A DNA stretch of 64,000 nt, from assembly GCA_003512525.1 (NCBI GenBank), contig DOQG01000060.1:91969-155968 (forward strand), in the 5' to 3' direction. This DNA comes from Oscillospiraceae bacterium. GTDB taxonomy: Bacteria > Bacillota > Clostridia > Oscillospirales > Ruminococcaceae. Position numbers and translations under genes: made by a program. The notes beneath the pieces were generated by a model that had not been told where the DNA came from, did not search any database, and saw only the letters and a list, made by a program, of their open reading frames with translations. Positions 15,501 to 23,954 of the stretch are shown here, one piece after another (within the stretch, counting starts at the first letter, position 1; each line of letters starts with the position of its first letter).

Positions 15501-18500
15501 ATGAACAGTATAAGCAGCTTCCGAAAAATTATATACGTTATATTCACCGCCGTGATTTTAGTTACGGCGGTATCGCTGTTTGCAAAACCTGTCGAAGCAG
15601 GTGCGGCAGATGCAGTGACATCAATAAGCGTAACACCCATACAGCCGACGCTTGACATATCGGATAAGCGGACGGTCTATCGCTATAACAGCAACAGTGG
15701 CAAATATGTTTCGCATAGCTACTATGATGTGTACGACTATGATAAAATTAAGCTTACAGTGAATTACGGAAGCGCCGAGAAAACTTATACAGGCAGCGAA
15801 ATAACACGTCTTACGGCAACGCTCGGAGTACCGCTGATAATATCTGACGGACAGGCAGATAAAGCGTGGTGTGACGGCATTCATACTGTTACATACAAGC
15901 TCGGAAATGCAACCGCAAAGGCAACGTTTGAAGTAGTCGACACCAAGATAGCACATCTTACCGTTACTCCGATATATACGATAAATGCGATATACAACGT
16001 TGACGGAAGCTATGGGACATTTGCGGACAGCACGGGAAAAATATCTCAGCGGTTTATTTATGACCTTGGCGGATATGATTATAATGTTAAAATGATCTAT
16101 CGGGGCGGTGTGACAGTAAACTGTACTGCCGCCGATTTAAAGCAGAAGACCGGATATGAAGCGGTATTCTCGCAGGGCAACGCCGCATTGTCGGTCGGAG
16201 CAAACAAGGGCTACTGCACTATAGGCGGAGTAACTGCATCGTTTGACTTCAATGTTGTTTCAAATCCTATAAAAAATGTACAGCTTTATATGACAGATAA
16301 TGCAGATGAGCTTTATGCAACACTTGACGGTTATTACGACAAAAGAAATGACGGAAGTGCATATTTCCGATTTATATATGATCGTACAAAAATCAGAGCA
16401 AAGGTCACACTTGCAAGCGGAGAGGTTGCAGATTATCCTATAGGTGAGCTTTGTGCAAAGTTACACAGCGAACTGTACATTGAAGATCGGCAGAGCGCTT
16501 CGCCGTGGAAAGTCGGAAATGTCACATTGCCGGCAACAATCTGCGGTATTAAAACCTTTCTTACGTTTAAAATAAGCGGAGCCGCACCCGTAAGCGGGCT
16601 CAGAGTGGAAAATGCAAGCGATAACTCGGTAAAAATAGCGTGGAACAGCGGATACGGTACCGGATATATTGTCGAAAAGTATGATGGTGAAAAGTGGATA
16701 ACGGTGGCTGAGCTTGACAGCGAGGCTACATCATATACGTTTACGGGACTTGAAGAATGTACCGGATATCATTTTGCGATCAGATCGTATTATAACGGCA
16801 GTGCAGGGTCGGAGTATACAGATTGGGCATATATAGATGCCGAAACCGCTATGCCGATTGTGAGAAGCTTCAGAACGGCAACAAGAACGTCAAATTCTTT
16901 GACGCTTTCGTGGAATAAAAACTCGACAACAGACGGATATATTGTCGAACAGTATAAAGACGGAAAATGGACGCGTATTGCAAAAACCTCATCCGCATCG
17001 GCGGTTGATATAACTGTAAAATCGCTTTCGGCAGGAACATCATACCGTTTCAGGATAAAAGTCTATAAAGGAAGTAAAAGCGGCAACTATGTGTATCTTT
17101 GTGCCGATACACTGCCGACTGTGGTAAGCGGCTTTGAACGAAGTGACCGCTCAAGCAGTACCGTAACACTCAACTGGAACAGAAATACGTCGGCGACCGG
17201 CTATGTGATTCAGCGGTACAAAAACGAAAAATGGACAGATGTTACCGTTATTCGTAACAAATCCGTAACAAGCTACAAGGTGAGCGGTCTTGCGGCAAGC
17301 ACTACGCACAAGTTCAGAATCTGTGCCTATAAAACCACAGATAACACAACCTCGTACAGCGGATATAAAAATGTAACTGCCAATACATTGCCCGGTAATG
17401 TCAGCGGTTTTACCTGCTCAGGTAAAACGAGTAATACGATAACTCTCAAATGGGATAAAAATACCTCGGCTTCAGGCTACATAATCGAACAGTATACGAA
17501 CGGAAAGTGGGTACGCTTGACAAAGCTGACATCTGCCGATAAAGTAAGCTGTAGTATAGTGAAGCTGTCGGCAGGCACTTCTTACAAGTTCAGGATAAAG
17601 ACGTATAAATTCTTCGGAAAGAATGCGTTGTACAGCGGATATTCGACAGTGACGGCTTTGACGACACCTAAAAATATCGGAGGTCTGAAATATACAAAGA
17701 GAACCGACAGTACTGTTACGCTTAATTGGAACAAAAACAACACAGCAACAGGCTATGAGATTCAGGTATATAAAAACGGTAAATGGACAACTGCGGCAAG
17801 GATCGCTTCTTACACTAAAACCGGTTGTACCGTTTCAAAGCTGCCGGCTTCAACTGTGACAAAATTCAGAGTCAGAGCGTATAAAACAATCGGCAAGCTG
17901 ACTTCATACAGCGCGTTCTCAAATATATCCGTGCGGACGTTGCCGTCGAATGTCGGTTCGTTTAAGTGTGTTGAAAGCACAAGCAGTACGGCAAAGCTCA
18001 CATGGGCTAAGAACAATTCGGCAACAGGTTATATTCTTGAACAGTACAGCAACGGAAAATGGGTTCGCATCGCTAAGTTCACATCAGGCAGTAATACAAG
18101 CTGTCGAATTATAAAGCTTGCTTCAAACAGAGCGTATAAGTTCAGGATATGTGCGTATAAGACAGTCGGTAAGAGTGCTCTGTACAGCGGATACACAAAG
18201 CTTACCGTATATTCTGTTCCGACAAATGTAAGCTCGTTTACATCAGGCGGAACAACAAGCAGTACCGTAAAGCTCAACTGGAGAAAGAACGCCACTGCCG
18301 ACGGATATATAATTCAGCAGTACAAAAACGGTAAATGGGTGCGAATAAAAAAGCTCACCCAAAATACGAAAATATCATATACCGTTACCGGACTTCCCGC
18401 AGGTTCGATATGCAAATTCCGCATACAAGCCTATAATTTCGTCGGAAAAAAAGCGGTATACAGCGGATTTGCAAGTCTTACAGTGCTGACAAAACCGACT

Positions 18501-18776
18501 GAAGTCGCCTCGTTCAGATGTGCCGGGAAAACAGGCAATGCATTAACGCTCAACTGGAAAAAGAACAGTTCTGCATCGGGCTATATAATTGAGCAGTACA
18601 AAAGCGGTAAATGGGTACGCATATCTAAGATCACTAAAAATACCGCTGTAAGCTACACTGTCGGAAATCTTAAGAAGAATACGGCTTATAATTTCCGCAT
18701 CAAGGCTTACAGAACTGTAAACAAATCGACTGCTTACAGCGGGTATAAGACTATTAAAGCTACAACGTCAAAATGA
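15501..18776 (+). CDS. Large secreted protein with eight fibronectin type III repeats
   Basis: A 1091-residue protein with a signal peptide (hydrophobic segment about residues 12-30, cleavage likely after VEA or AGA). Residues about 38-360 form three related modules of about 105 residues (for example VTSISVTP, IAHLTVTP and IKNVQLYM starts). Residues about 361-1091 form eight tandem fibronectin III domains of about 91 residues, each with a SxTVxLNWxKN-like strand, SGYIIEQYKNGKWVRI and YKFRIKAYK. There is no LPXTG anchor, S-layer motif or dockerin, so it is probably secreted or loosely held. The repeats are also visible in the DNA. Binding to host or plant glycans is possible but not shown. Confidence 0.88.
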   Translation: MNSISSFRKIIYVIFTAVILVTAVSLFAKPVEAGAADAVTSISVTPIQPTLDISDKRTVYRYNSNSGKYVSHSYYDVYDYDKIKLTVNYGSAEKTYTGSEITRLTATLGVPLIISDGQADKAWCDGIHTVTYKLGNATAKATFEVVDTKIAHLTVTPIYTINAIYNVDGSYGTFADSTGKISQRFIYDLGGYDYNVKMIYRGGVTVNCTAADLKQKTGYEAVFSQGNAALSVGANKGYCTIGGVTASFDFNVVSNPIKNVQLYMTDNADELYATLDGYYDKRNDGSAYFRFIYDRTKIRAKVTLASGEVADYPIGELCAKLHSELYIEDRQSASPWKVGNVTLPATICGIKTFLTFKISGAAPVSGLRVENASDNSVKIAWNSGYGTGYIVEKYDGEKWITVAELDSEATSYTFTGLEECTGYHFAIRSYYNGSAGSEYTDWAYIDAETAMPIVRSFRTATRTSNSLTLSWNKNSTTDGYIVEQYKDGKWTRIAKTSSASAVDITVKSLSAGTSYRFRIKVYKGSKSGNYVYLCADTLPTVVSGFERSDRSSSTVTLNWNRNTSATGYVIQRYKNEKWTDVTVIRNKSVTSYKVSGLAASTTHKFRICAYKTTDNTTSYSGYKNVTANTLPGNVSGFTCSGKTSNTITLKWDKNTSASGYIIEQYTNGKWVRLTKLTSADKVSCSIVKLSAGTSYKFRIKTYKFFGKNALYSGYSTVTALTTPKNIGGLKYTKRTDSTVTLNWNKNNTATGYEIQVYKNGKWTTAARIASYTKTGCTVSKLPASTVTKFRVRAYKTIGKLTSYSAFSNISVRTLPSNVGSFKCVESTSSTAKLTWAKNNSATGYILEQYSNGKWVRIAKFTSGSNTSCRIIKLASNRAYKFRICAYKTVGKSALYSGYTKLTVYSVPTNVSSFTSGGTTSSTVKLNWRKNATADGYIIQQYKNGKWVRIKKLTQNTKISYTVTGLPAGSICKFRIQAYNFVGKKAVYSGFASLTVLTKPTEVASFRCAGKTGNALTLNWKKNSSASGYIIEQYKSGKWVRISKITKNTAVSYTVGNLKKNTAYNFRIKAYRTVNKSTAYSGYKTIKATTSK

Positions 18777-18790
18777 GAAAGGTCGAACAA

Positions 18791-19273
18791 ATGGAAATAA
18801 TTGTTGCAGTTGACGAGAACTATGGAATAGGAAAAAACGGAGATCTTCTGGCTCATCTTTCGCCTGACCTCAAGCGTCTTAAGGCGATGACAGTCGGAAA
18901 CATAATCGTAATGGGAAGTAAGACTTATATGAGCTTCCCGAAGCGACCTCTGCCTGACAGGGAAAATATTATAATCACACACCACCCCGAGGAATACCCC
19001 GGTATCAGATGCTTTACATCGACCGAAGAATTTGTTGAATACTCAAAGACGGTTCAAAAGCCGATATTTGTACTCGGCGGCGGAAGTATATACGAACAGC
19101 TCTTGCCTTACTGCGACAAAGCGCACGTTACCAAGATACTTCACAGCTTTGAAGCGGATACATATTTCCCCGATCTTGATAAGAACCCCGAATGGGAGGT
19201 CGGACACGAAGAAGAGATTATTGATACAGAAAAGTATCCGTTTAAATACGTTACCTATGTTCGCAAAAAGTAA
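18791..19273 (+). CDS. folA: Dihydrofolate reductase
   Basis: A 160-residue DHFR that reduces dihydrofolate with NADPH. IIVAVDENYGIGKNGDLLAHL holds the catalytic acidic residue region, GNIIVMGSKTYMSFPKRPLP the NADPH site, and FVLGGGSIYEQLLPYCDKAHVT the GG-bend. An in-frame ATG at 18773 overlaps the upstream stop but has no ribosome site. The ATG at 18791 follows GAAAGG and gives the usual DHFR length. A strong terminator follows. A thymidylate synthase gene is not adjacent. Confidence 0.96.
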   Translation: MEIIVAVDENYGIGKNGDLLAHLSPDLKRLKAMTVGNIIVMGSKTYMSFPKRPLPDRENIIITHHPEEYPGIRCFTSTEEFVEYSKTVQKPIFVLGGGSIYEQLLPYCDKAHVTKILHSFEADTYFPDLDKNPEWEVGHEEEIIDTEKYPFKYVTYVRKK

Positions 19274-19286
19274 AATTGAAACACCG

Positions 19287-19316
19287 AACCGCCGGGCGCA
19301 ATGCCCGGCGGTTTTG
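19287..19316 (+). terminator. Rho-independent terminator of folA
   Basis: CCGCCGGGC pairs perfectly with GCCCGGCGG around GCAAT, with flanking A-T pairs and TTTTG after it, 14 bases past the folA stop. Confidence 0.95.
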
Positions 19317-19436
19317 TGTATATCATACATTGTCCCATCCGCTCACAATATGTCATTTTTACCACTTCTCCAAAATGTAGTACATTTAAATTCGCACAGC
19401 ACAATATGTTGAAAATCAACAATAAATACTGAAATT

Positions 19437-19462
19437 GGCCCCTCTTTGAGGGGTTGTTTTTT
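19437..19462 (+). terminator. Second terminator-like hairpin before the dcw promoter
   Basis: CCCCTC-TTT-GAGGGG followed by TTGTTTTTTG. It lies 120 bases after the folA terminator with no gene between. It may be a back-up terminator or end a short untranslated RNA. The remaining gene-free DNA from 19317 to 19530 shows nothing else I can support. Confidence 0.6.
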
Positions 19463-19530
19463 GTGCAAAATATACTAAATTAAAAAACTGTATTTAGCTA
19501 CTTTTTCGGAATAAATGATAAAATTTCCAC

Positions 19531-19559
19531 TTGCATTTTTTTGCTGTGGGCTGTATAAT
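19531..19559 (+). promoter_or_regulatory. Promoter of the mraZ division cluster
   Basis: TTGCAT (19531-19536) and TATAAT (19554-19559) have a 17-base spacer. A TG precedes the -10 box by zero bases in the TGTATAAT run. It is 130 bases upstream of mraZ. Confidence 0.85.
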
Positions 19560-19567
19560 ATAAATGT

Positions 19568-19603
19568 ACACTTTTTGACACTTTGGTGGGGCTTTGGACA
19601 CTT
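19568..19603 (+). promoter_or_regulatory. Putative MraZ operator, 10-bp phased ACACTT repeats
   Basis: Three ACACTT copies start at 19568, 19578 and 19598, phased by 10 and 20 bases, between the -10 box and mraZ. On the other strand they read AAGTGT. MraZ proteins of other bacteria bind GTG-containing repeats with a 10-bp period upstream of their own gene, so autoregulation is likely. This is an inference from spacing and position. Confidence 0.55.
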
Positions 19604-19689
19604 ATTTTTCATTAAAGTTCAACTTTTTTGAAAAATGTGCGGGGCCGCACCTCTTCGGCGTATCTTTTTGTGAAAGGAGGGACAGGCTC

Positions 19690-20109
19690 GTGATAGGCGA
19701 ATTTAAATCTACACTTGATACTAAGGGCAGAATGAATATACCGCTTAAGCTCCGCGAAGAAATGGGAAACGATCTTGTCCTCGCCAAAACTATAGGTACG
19801 GCCTGCATAAAGGTGTATTCAAAAGAAGACTGGCAGAAGCTGGTCACAAGAATAAATGAGCTTCCGCAGGTGAAAACTCAGAGTATAAAACGATTTTTAT
19901 TCGGCAGCGCTTATGAGATATCGGCGGACAAGCAGGGAAGAGTTTCTGTTCCTCAGCCGCTCAGAGAGTACGCCGCGCTTACGTCCGATGTAGTTGTAGT
20001 AGGACTTGAGGGTACGGCGGAAATATGGGACAAGGCTTCATGGATAAAGTTCAATGAGAATACAAACAATGAAGATCTGACAGAGCTTGCTTTAGAGCTC
20101 GGAATATAA
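19690..20109 (+). CDS. mraZ: Transcriptional regulator/cell division protein MraZ
   Basis: A 139-residue protein with two AbrB-like MraZ repeats. The first contains IGEFKSTLDTKGRMNIPLK and the second YEISADKQGRVSVPQPLR; the DxKGR and DxQGR loops are the DNA-contact signature. The start is GTG at 19690, after AAAGGAGG. The longer upstream frame adds sequence unlike the family. MraZ is the first gene of the dcw cluster and usually represses it. Confidence 0.95.
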   Translation: MIGEFKSTLDTKGRMNIPLKLREEMGNDLVLAKTIGTACIKVYSKEDWQKLVTRINELPQVKTQSIKRFLFGSAYEISADKQGRVSVPQPLREYAALTSDVVVVGLEGTAEIWDKASWIKFNENTNNEDLTELALELGI

Positions 20110-20121
20110 ACGGGAGGAAAT

Positions 20122-21048
20122 ATGAGCGAAAAACCTGTTCACATACCCGTTTTACTGAGCGAAACCATAGAAGCGCTGAACATAAAGCCGGACGGCATAT
20201 ATGTAGATTGCACCACAGGCTTTGCGGGACATTCCTCTGAGATAGCAAAGCGCCTGACAAACGGCAGACTTATAGGCTTTGACCGCGATCCCGATGCGAT
20301 AAAGGCGGCAGATGAAAAGCTGAAAGAATATCCGCATACACTTATCAACCGCAAGTTTTCGACCTTTGACGAAAGTCTTGACGAGCTTGGGGTGGAAAAG
20401 GTCGACGGAGTGCTGATGGATCTCGGTGTATCGTCGTATCAGCTTGACACAGCCGAAAGAGGATTTTCATACCACGAGGACGCACCGCTTGATATGCGTA
20501 TGAGCAAGAGCGGGCTCAGCGCCTATGACGTGGTGAATGAATACAGCAAGGAACAGCTCGAAAAGATTCTTTTTGAGTATGGTGAGGAAAAATTTGCTCA
20601 TGGCATAGTTGGCGGAATATTGAGAGCAAGAGAAGAAGCTCCGATAAAGACGACTCTTGAGCTTGCGGAAATAGTAAAAAGAAATGTACCGCTTAAGGTC
20701 CGCAAGGAGAAAAATCCGTGCAAAAAGACCTTTCAGGCGATAAGAATAGAAGTAAACGGTGAGCTTGATGAACTGCTCAAAGGTATGTCAGAGGCGTTTG
20801 AAAGGCTTTCGGCAGGCGGAAGACTGGCGATCATCACGTTCCACTCTATTGAAGACAGAATAGTAAAAAACACGTTCAGAGATTATTGCACCGGTTGCAC
20901 CTGTCCGCCGGATTTTCCTGTATGCGTGTGCGGAAAAAAGCCGAGAGGCAAGCTTGTATACAGAAAACCCGTGACAGCGGGAAACGGGGAGCTTGAAATG
21001 AACAACCGTTCAAGAAGTGCAAAACTCAGAGTCATAGAAAAACTATAA
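20122..21048 (+). CDS. rsmH: 16S rRNA (cytosine1402-N4)-methyltransferase RsmH
   Basis: A 308-residue SAM-dependent methyltransferase. It shows HIPVLLSETIEALN at the N terminus, VDCTTGFAGHSSEIAKRL as the SAM loop, DGVLMDLGVSSYQLD, and the C-terminal ITFHSIEDRIVKNTFR and NNRSRSAKLRVIEK signatures. Its place after mraZ is conserved across bacteria. It methylates N4 of C1402 in the decoding centre. Confidence 0.97.
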   Translation: MSEKPVHIPVLLSETIEALNIKPDGIYVDCTTGFAGHSSEIAKRLTNGRLIGFDRDPDAIKAADEKLKEYPHTLINRKFSTFDESLDELGVEKVDGVLMDLGVSSYQLDTAERGFSYHEDAPLDMRMSKSGLSAYDVVNEYSKEQLEKILFEYGEEKFAHGIVGGILRAREEAPIKTTLELAEIVKRNVPLKVRKEKNPCKKTFQAIRIEVNGELDELLKGMSEAFERLSAGGRLAIITFHSIEDRIVKNTFRDYCTGCTCPPDFPVCVCGKKPRGKLVYRKPVTAGNGELEMNNRSRSAKLRVIEKL

Positions 21049-21063
21049 AAAGGGGATAACATA

Positions 21064-21561
21064 ATGACAACACCACACAACAGAACAAGCGCGGCTTATG
21101 ACTTGTCACTGTTTGATACATCTGCTAAAAGAAAAGAACATAATACTCCCGAGAAAAAGCCGGAGCTGAAAGTAGCGACATCGTCCGTTGCAAAGGCGGG
21201 CAAGCCCGTTGCACTGGTAGTGATTGCGGCAGTTACGCTCACTGTGTTTATAATGTTCCTTTACAGCAAGGCTACACTCAGCGAAGTTAACCTCAGGATA
21301 AGCAATGAAACTCAGGCTTTGCAGAGTGCACAGAACATCAACACTGCGCTTAATAATCAACTCAGCGGCTCGGTGTCGCTTGATAATGTAGAGCAGTATG
21401 CAGTCAGCAAGCTCGGTATGCAGAAGATAAACGCATCTCAGGAGAGATATGTCGAGATGAATACAGGTACTATGACAGAAAGCGCTGAGAAAAACAGTGA
21501 CAATATATTTGTTGATATCCAGAACTGGTTTAACGGTATATTAGAATATCTCGGATTTTAG
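21064..21561 (+). CDS. ftsL: FtsL-like cell division protein
   Basis: A 165-residue bitopic membrane protein. A cytoplasmic tail of about 45 residues is followed by one membrane segment (about 47-68, ALVVIAAVTLTVFIMFLY), a short coiled coil and the VEQYAVSKLGMQKINASQE segment typical of FtsL/septum-formation initiators. Sequence similarity in this family is low; the assignment rests on topology and its fixed place between rsmH and the class B PBP. It would bridge FtsQ/DivIC and FtsW/PBP. Confidence 0.8.
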   Translation: MTTPHNRTSAAYDLSLFDTSAKRKEHNTPEKKPELKVATSSVAKAGKPVALVVIAAVTLTVFIMFLYSKATLSEVNLRISNETQALQSAQNINTALNNQLSGSVSLDNVEQYAVSKLGMQKINASQERYVEMNTGTMTESAEKNSDNIFVDIQNWFNGILEYLGF

Positions 21562-21585
21562 GACATATAAATGAACAAGCAGGGC

Positions 21586-21625
21586 TCCTTTCCACGTTGA
21601 TACGGCTGTGTTTACGAGGAAAGGA
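21586..21625 (+). other. Stem-loop between ftsL and the PBP gene
   Basis: TCCTTTCC pairs with GGAAAGGA around a 24-base loop, and TTTTTTA occurs shortly after. It may lower read-through between ftsL and the PBP gene or stabilise the message. The loop is long, so confidence is low. Confidence 0.35.
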
Positions 21626-21684
21626 TAATGCTTTTTTATCGAAAGTTATTTTTGAAAACATTACTTACAGCAAAGGAGCAGCCG

Positions 21685-23940
21685 ATGAACGTAAAGACCA
21701 CACGGAGTATGAGAATACGCATAATTTTCGTAATAGTAGCGCTGTGCGTTTTCCTTACAGGCTATGTAAGTATAACTCTGTTCAATGCCGCAGTAGTCAA
21801 CAGTAAAGAAATGTCGGCGATGGCAAACGATCAGCAACAGAGCAGCTTTACTATCAAGGCAAAACGCGGAACGATATACGACCGCAACAACAAGGTGCTG
21901 GCGCAGAGCACAACGGTGTGGGATATAATAATATCTCCCGGCGATATTGAAGAGTATGAGCCGCAGAACCGCGAGTTCATATGTAAAGGACTCAGCGAAA
22001 TACTTGACGTAAAGTATGAAACACTGATCAAGGCGTGCGAGGATACCGAGAGCCGTTACTATGTGGCAAAGAAAAAGGTCGATCGCGATACGGTCGAGAA
22101 GATAAATAAGTTTATTCTGAAAAACGACCTCAAGAATGTATCGGTTTATTCTGTCGAAAACAGCGAGAGGAGCTACCCCAACGGTACGCTTGCGGCAAGT
22201 GTTCTCGGATTTATAAACGAGAACGAAGAGGGATACGGACTTGAAGCTTATTACAATTCGTACTTAAAGGGCGTTGACGGCAGAGTGGTATCTACCACTG
22301 ATGCGGACGGCGATGTAATGCCGTATGATTATTCGTCACGCTTTGCGGCAAAGGACGGCAACAGTCTTGTGCTTACAATTGATGAAACGTTGCAGTATTA
22401 TCTTGAAAAGAACCTTGAGATAACTGTTTCACAGCACAAGCTTGCTAACCGCAGTACAGGCATTATAATGAACGCAAAAACAGGCGCTATCGTAGCTATG
22501 GCTACAGCTCCGGGTTTTGACCCGAACGATCCGTCCTATGTTTATTTTGAAAATGACAGACTGACGCTGGCTCAGATGTCGGCGGACAAGAAGACCGAAG
22601 AAGAAATACTTAAAGCAAAGCAGGATATTTGGGGCAAGCAGTGGCAGAACAAGGCAGTAAGCGAGCTTTATATCCCGGGCTCGGTATTCAAGATGTTCAC
22701 CTGCGCATCGGCTCTTGAAGAAGAGGTCGTTTCGCTTGACAGTACATTCGAGTGTTCGGGTATTGCTGATGTGGCGGGTACAAAGATACGCTGCTGGAAC
22801 ATTGGCGGTCACGGAGTATCAACTCTTACCGAGGCTATGATACGTTCGTGTAACCCCGCATTCATCAAGATAGGACAACTGCTCGGAGTAGAAAAGTTCA
22901 GCAGATATTTTGAAGCATTCGGTTTCACCGAAAAGACAGGTATCGATCTGCCGGGCGAAGCTGATTCGCTTTATGTAAAAGAGTCCGATATGGGTATTGT
23001 TGAGCTTTCCAGCTCGGCGTTCGGTCAGACAACAAAGGTCACTCCCATACAGATGGTAACGGCGGCTGCTGCTGTCGTAAACGGCGGCAAGCTTGTTACA
23101 CCCTATGTCGTTGATAAGATAATCGACGGCGAGGGCAACGTTGTAAAGTCGGCTCAGACAGTTGTAAAACGTCAGGTAATAAGCGAAGAAACAAGTGCGA
23201 CAATGCGTCAGATACTTGAAGATGTCGTAACTGCGAACGGCGGCGGTAATGCTTACATGAGCGGCTATCGCATCGGCGGCAAGAGCGGTACATCGGAGAA
23301 GATAGATGACTACAACAGCGGAAAAACCCCTGAGCTGAGATATGTAGCTACATTCTGCGCGATAGTTCCGATAGACGATCCCGAATATGTAATGCTTGTC
23401 GTATGCGATGAGCCTACATCCGGTTATATTTACGGCAGTGCGATCGCCGCACCTGTTGTATCTGCGGTATTCAAGGAAGGACTTGAATATATGGGTATCT
23501 ATCCGCAGTACACGGCAGATGAGCTGGCTCAACAGGACGTAACAGTTCCGTGGGTAGGCGGATATAACAGTATCCGTGCAGAGGCACAGCTTACGGCCGC
23601 AGGACTTAAGGCTGAGTATATAGGCAGTACGGACGGCACAGAAGTAACAGGTCAGGTTCCGTCAGCCGGAACGGTAATGCCGAGCGGCAGTACGGTAATG
23701 CTCTATATGGGCGATATACCGCTGTCGGATTACAGAATGTCAACTGTACCGAATGTTATAGGAATGACGGTAGAGGAAGCTAATAAAGCGCTCAGCAATG
23801 CCGGACTCAATATCAGTATCAGCGGAGCGGCTACAGGCAGTGAAGCAAAGGCTGTAAGCCAGAGTGTGAACTCCGGACTTTCAGTATACAGAGGTACTGT
23901 GATAGAGGTCAACTTCCTTGTCAATAATGAAACAGGCTGA
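21685..23940 (+). CDS. Class B penicillin-binding protein with PASTA domains (FtsI/SpoVD type)
   Basis: A 751-residue septal transpeptidase. It has a membrane anchor (about residues 12-32), an N-terminal dimerisation domain with KAKRGTIYDRNNKVLAQS, and a transpeptidase domain with SxxK in PGSVFKMF, SxN in RSCNPAF and KSG in GGKSGTSEK. Two C-terminal PASTA domains follow, of about 60 residues each (VPWVGGYNSIRAEAQL and VPNVIGMTVEEANKAL). The ATG at 21685 follows AAAGGAG; the upstream in-frame ATG at 21628 has no matching site. PASTA domains suggest muropeptide or lipid II sensing. Whether it serves vegetative division (FtsI) or sporulation (SpoVD) cannot be told; it is the only class B PBP here. 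Confidence 0.95.
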   Translation: MNVKTTRSMRIRIIFVIVALCVFLTGYVSITLFNAAVVNSKEMSAMANDQQQSSFTIKAKRGTIYDRNNKVLAQSTTVWDIIISPGDIEEYEPQNREFICKGLSEILDVKYETLIKACEDTESRYYVAKKKVDRDTVEKINKFILKNDLKNVSVYSVENSERSYPNGTLAASVLGFINENEEGYGLEAYYNSYLKGVDGRVVSTTDADGDVMPYDYSSRFAAKDGNSLVLTIDETLQYYLEKNLEITVSQHKLANRSTGIIMNAKTGAIVAMATAPGFDPNDPSYVYFENDRLTLAQMSADKKTEEEILKAKQDIWGKQWQNKAVSELYIPGSVFKMFTCASALEEEVVSLDSTFECSGIADVAGTKIRCWNIGGHGVSTLTEAMIRSCNPAFIKIGQLLGVEKFSRYFEAFGFTEKTGIDLPGEADSLYVKESDMGIVELSSSAFGQTTKVTPIQMVTAAAAVVNGGKLVTPYVVDKIIDGEGNVVKSAQTVVKRQVISEETSATMRQILEDVVTANGGGNAYMSGYRIGGKSGTSEKIDDYNSGKTPELRYVATFCAIVPIDDPEYVMLVVCDEPTSGYIYGSAIAAPVVSAVFKEGLEYMGIYPQYTADELAQQDVTVPWVGGYNSIRAEAQLTAAGLKAEYIGSTDGTEVTGQVPSAGTVMPSGSTVMLYMGDIPLSDYRMSTVPNVIGMTVEEANKALSNAGLNISISGAATGSEAKAVSQSVNSGLSVYRGTVIEVNFLVNNETG

Positions 23941-23954
23941 TAGGAGAGGGTATT

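Noticed and set aside
15501..18776. Tandem DNA repeats of about 270 bases that could suggest a repeat array
   Set aside because: They are the in-frame coding repeats of fibronectin III domains, not a CRISPR array or satellite; there are no short identical repeats with unique spacers. No CRISPR array is seen in the window.
19594..19689. Longer N terminus for MraZ
   Set aside because: The upstream residues do not fit the MraZ family, and the GTG at 19690 has AAAGGAGG in front and gives the standard length.
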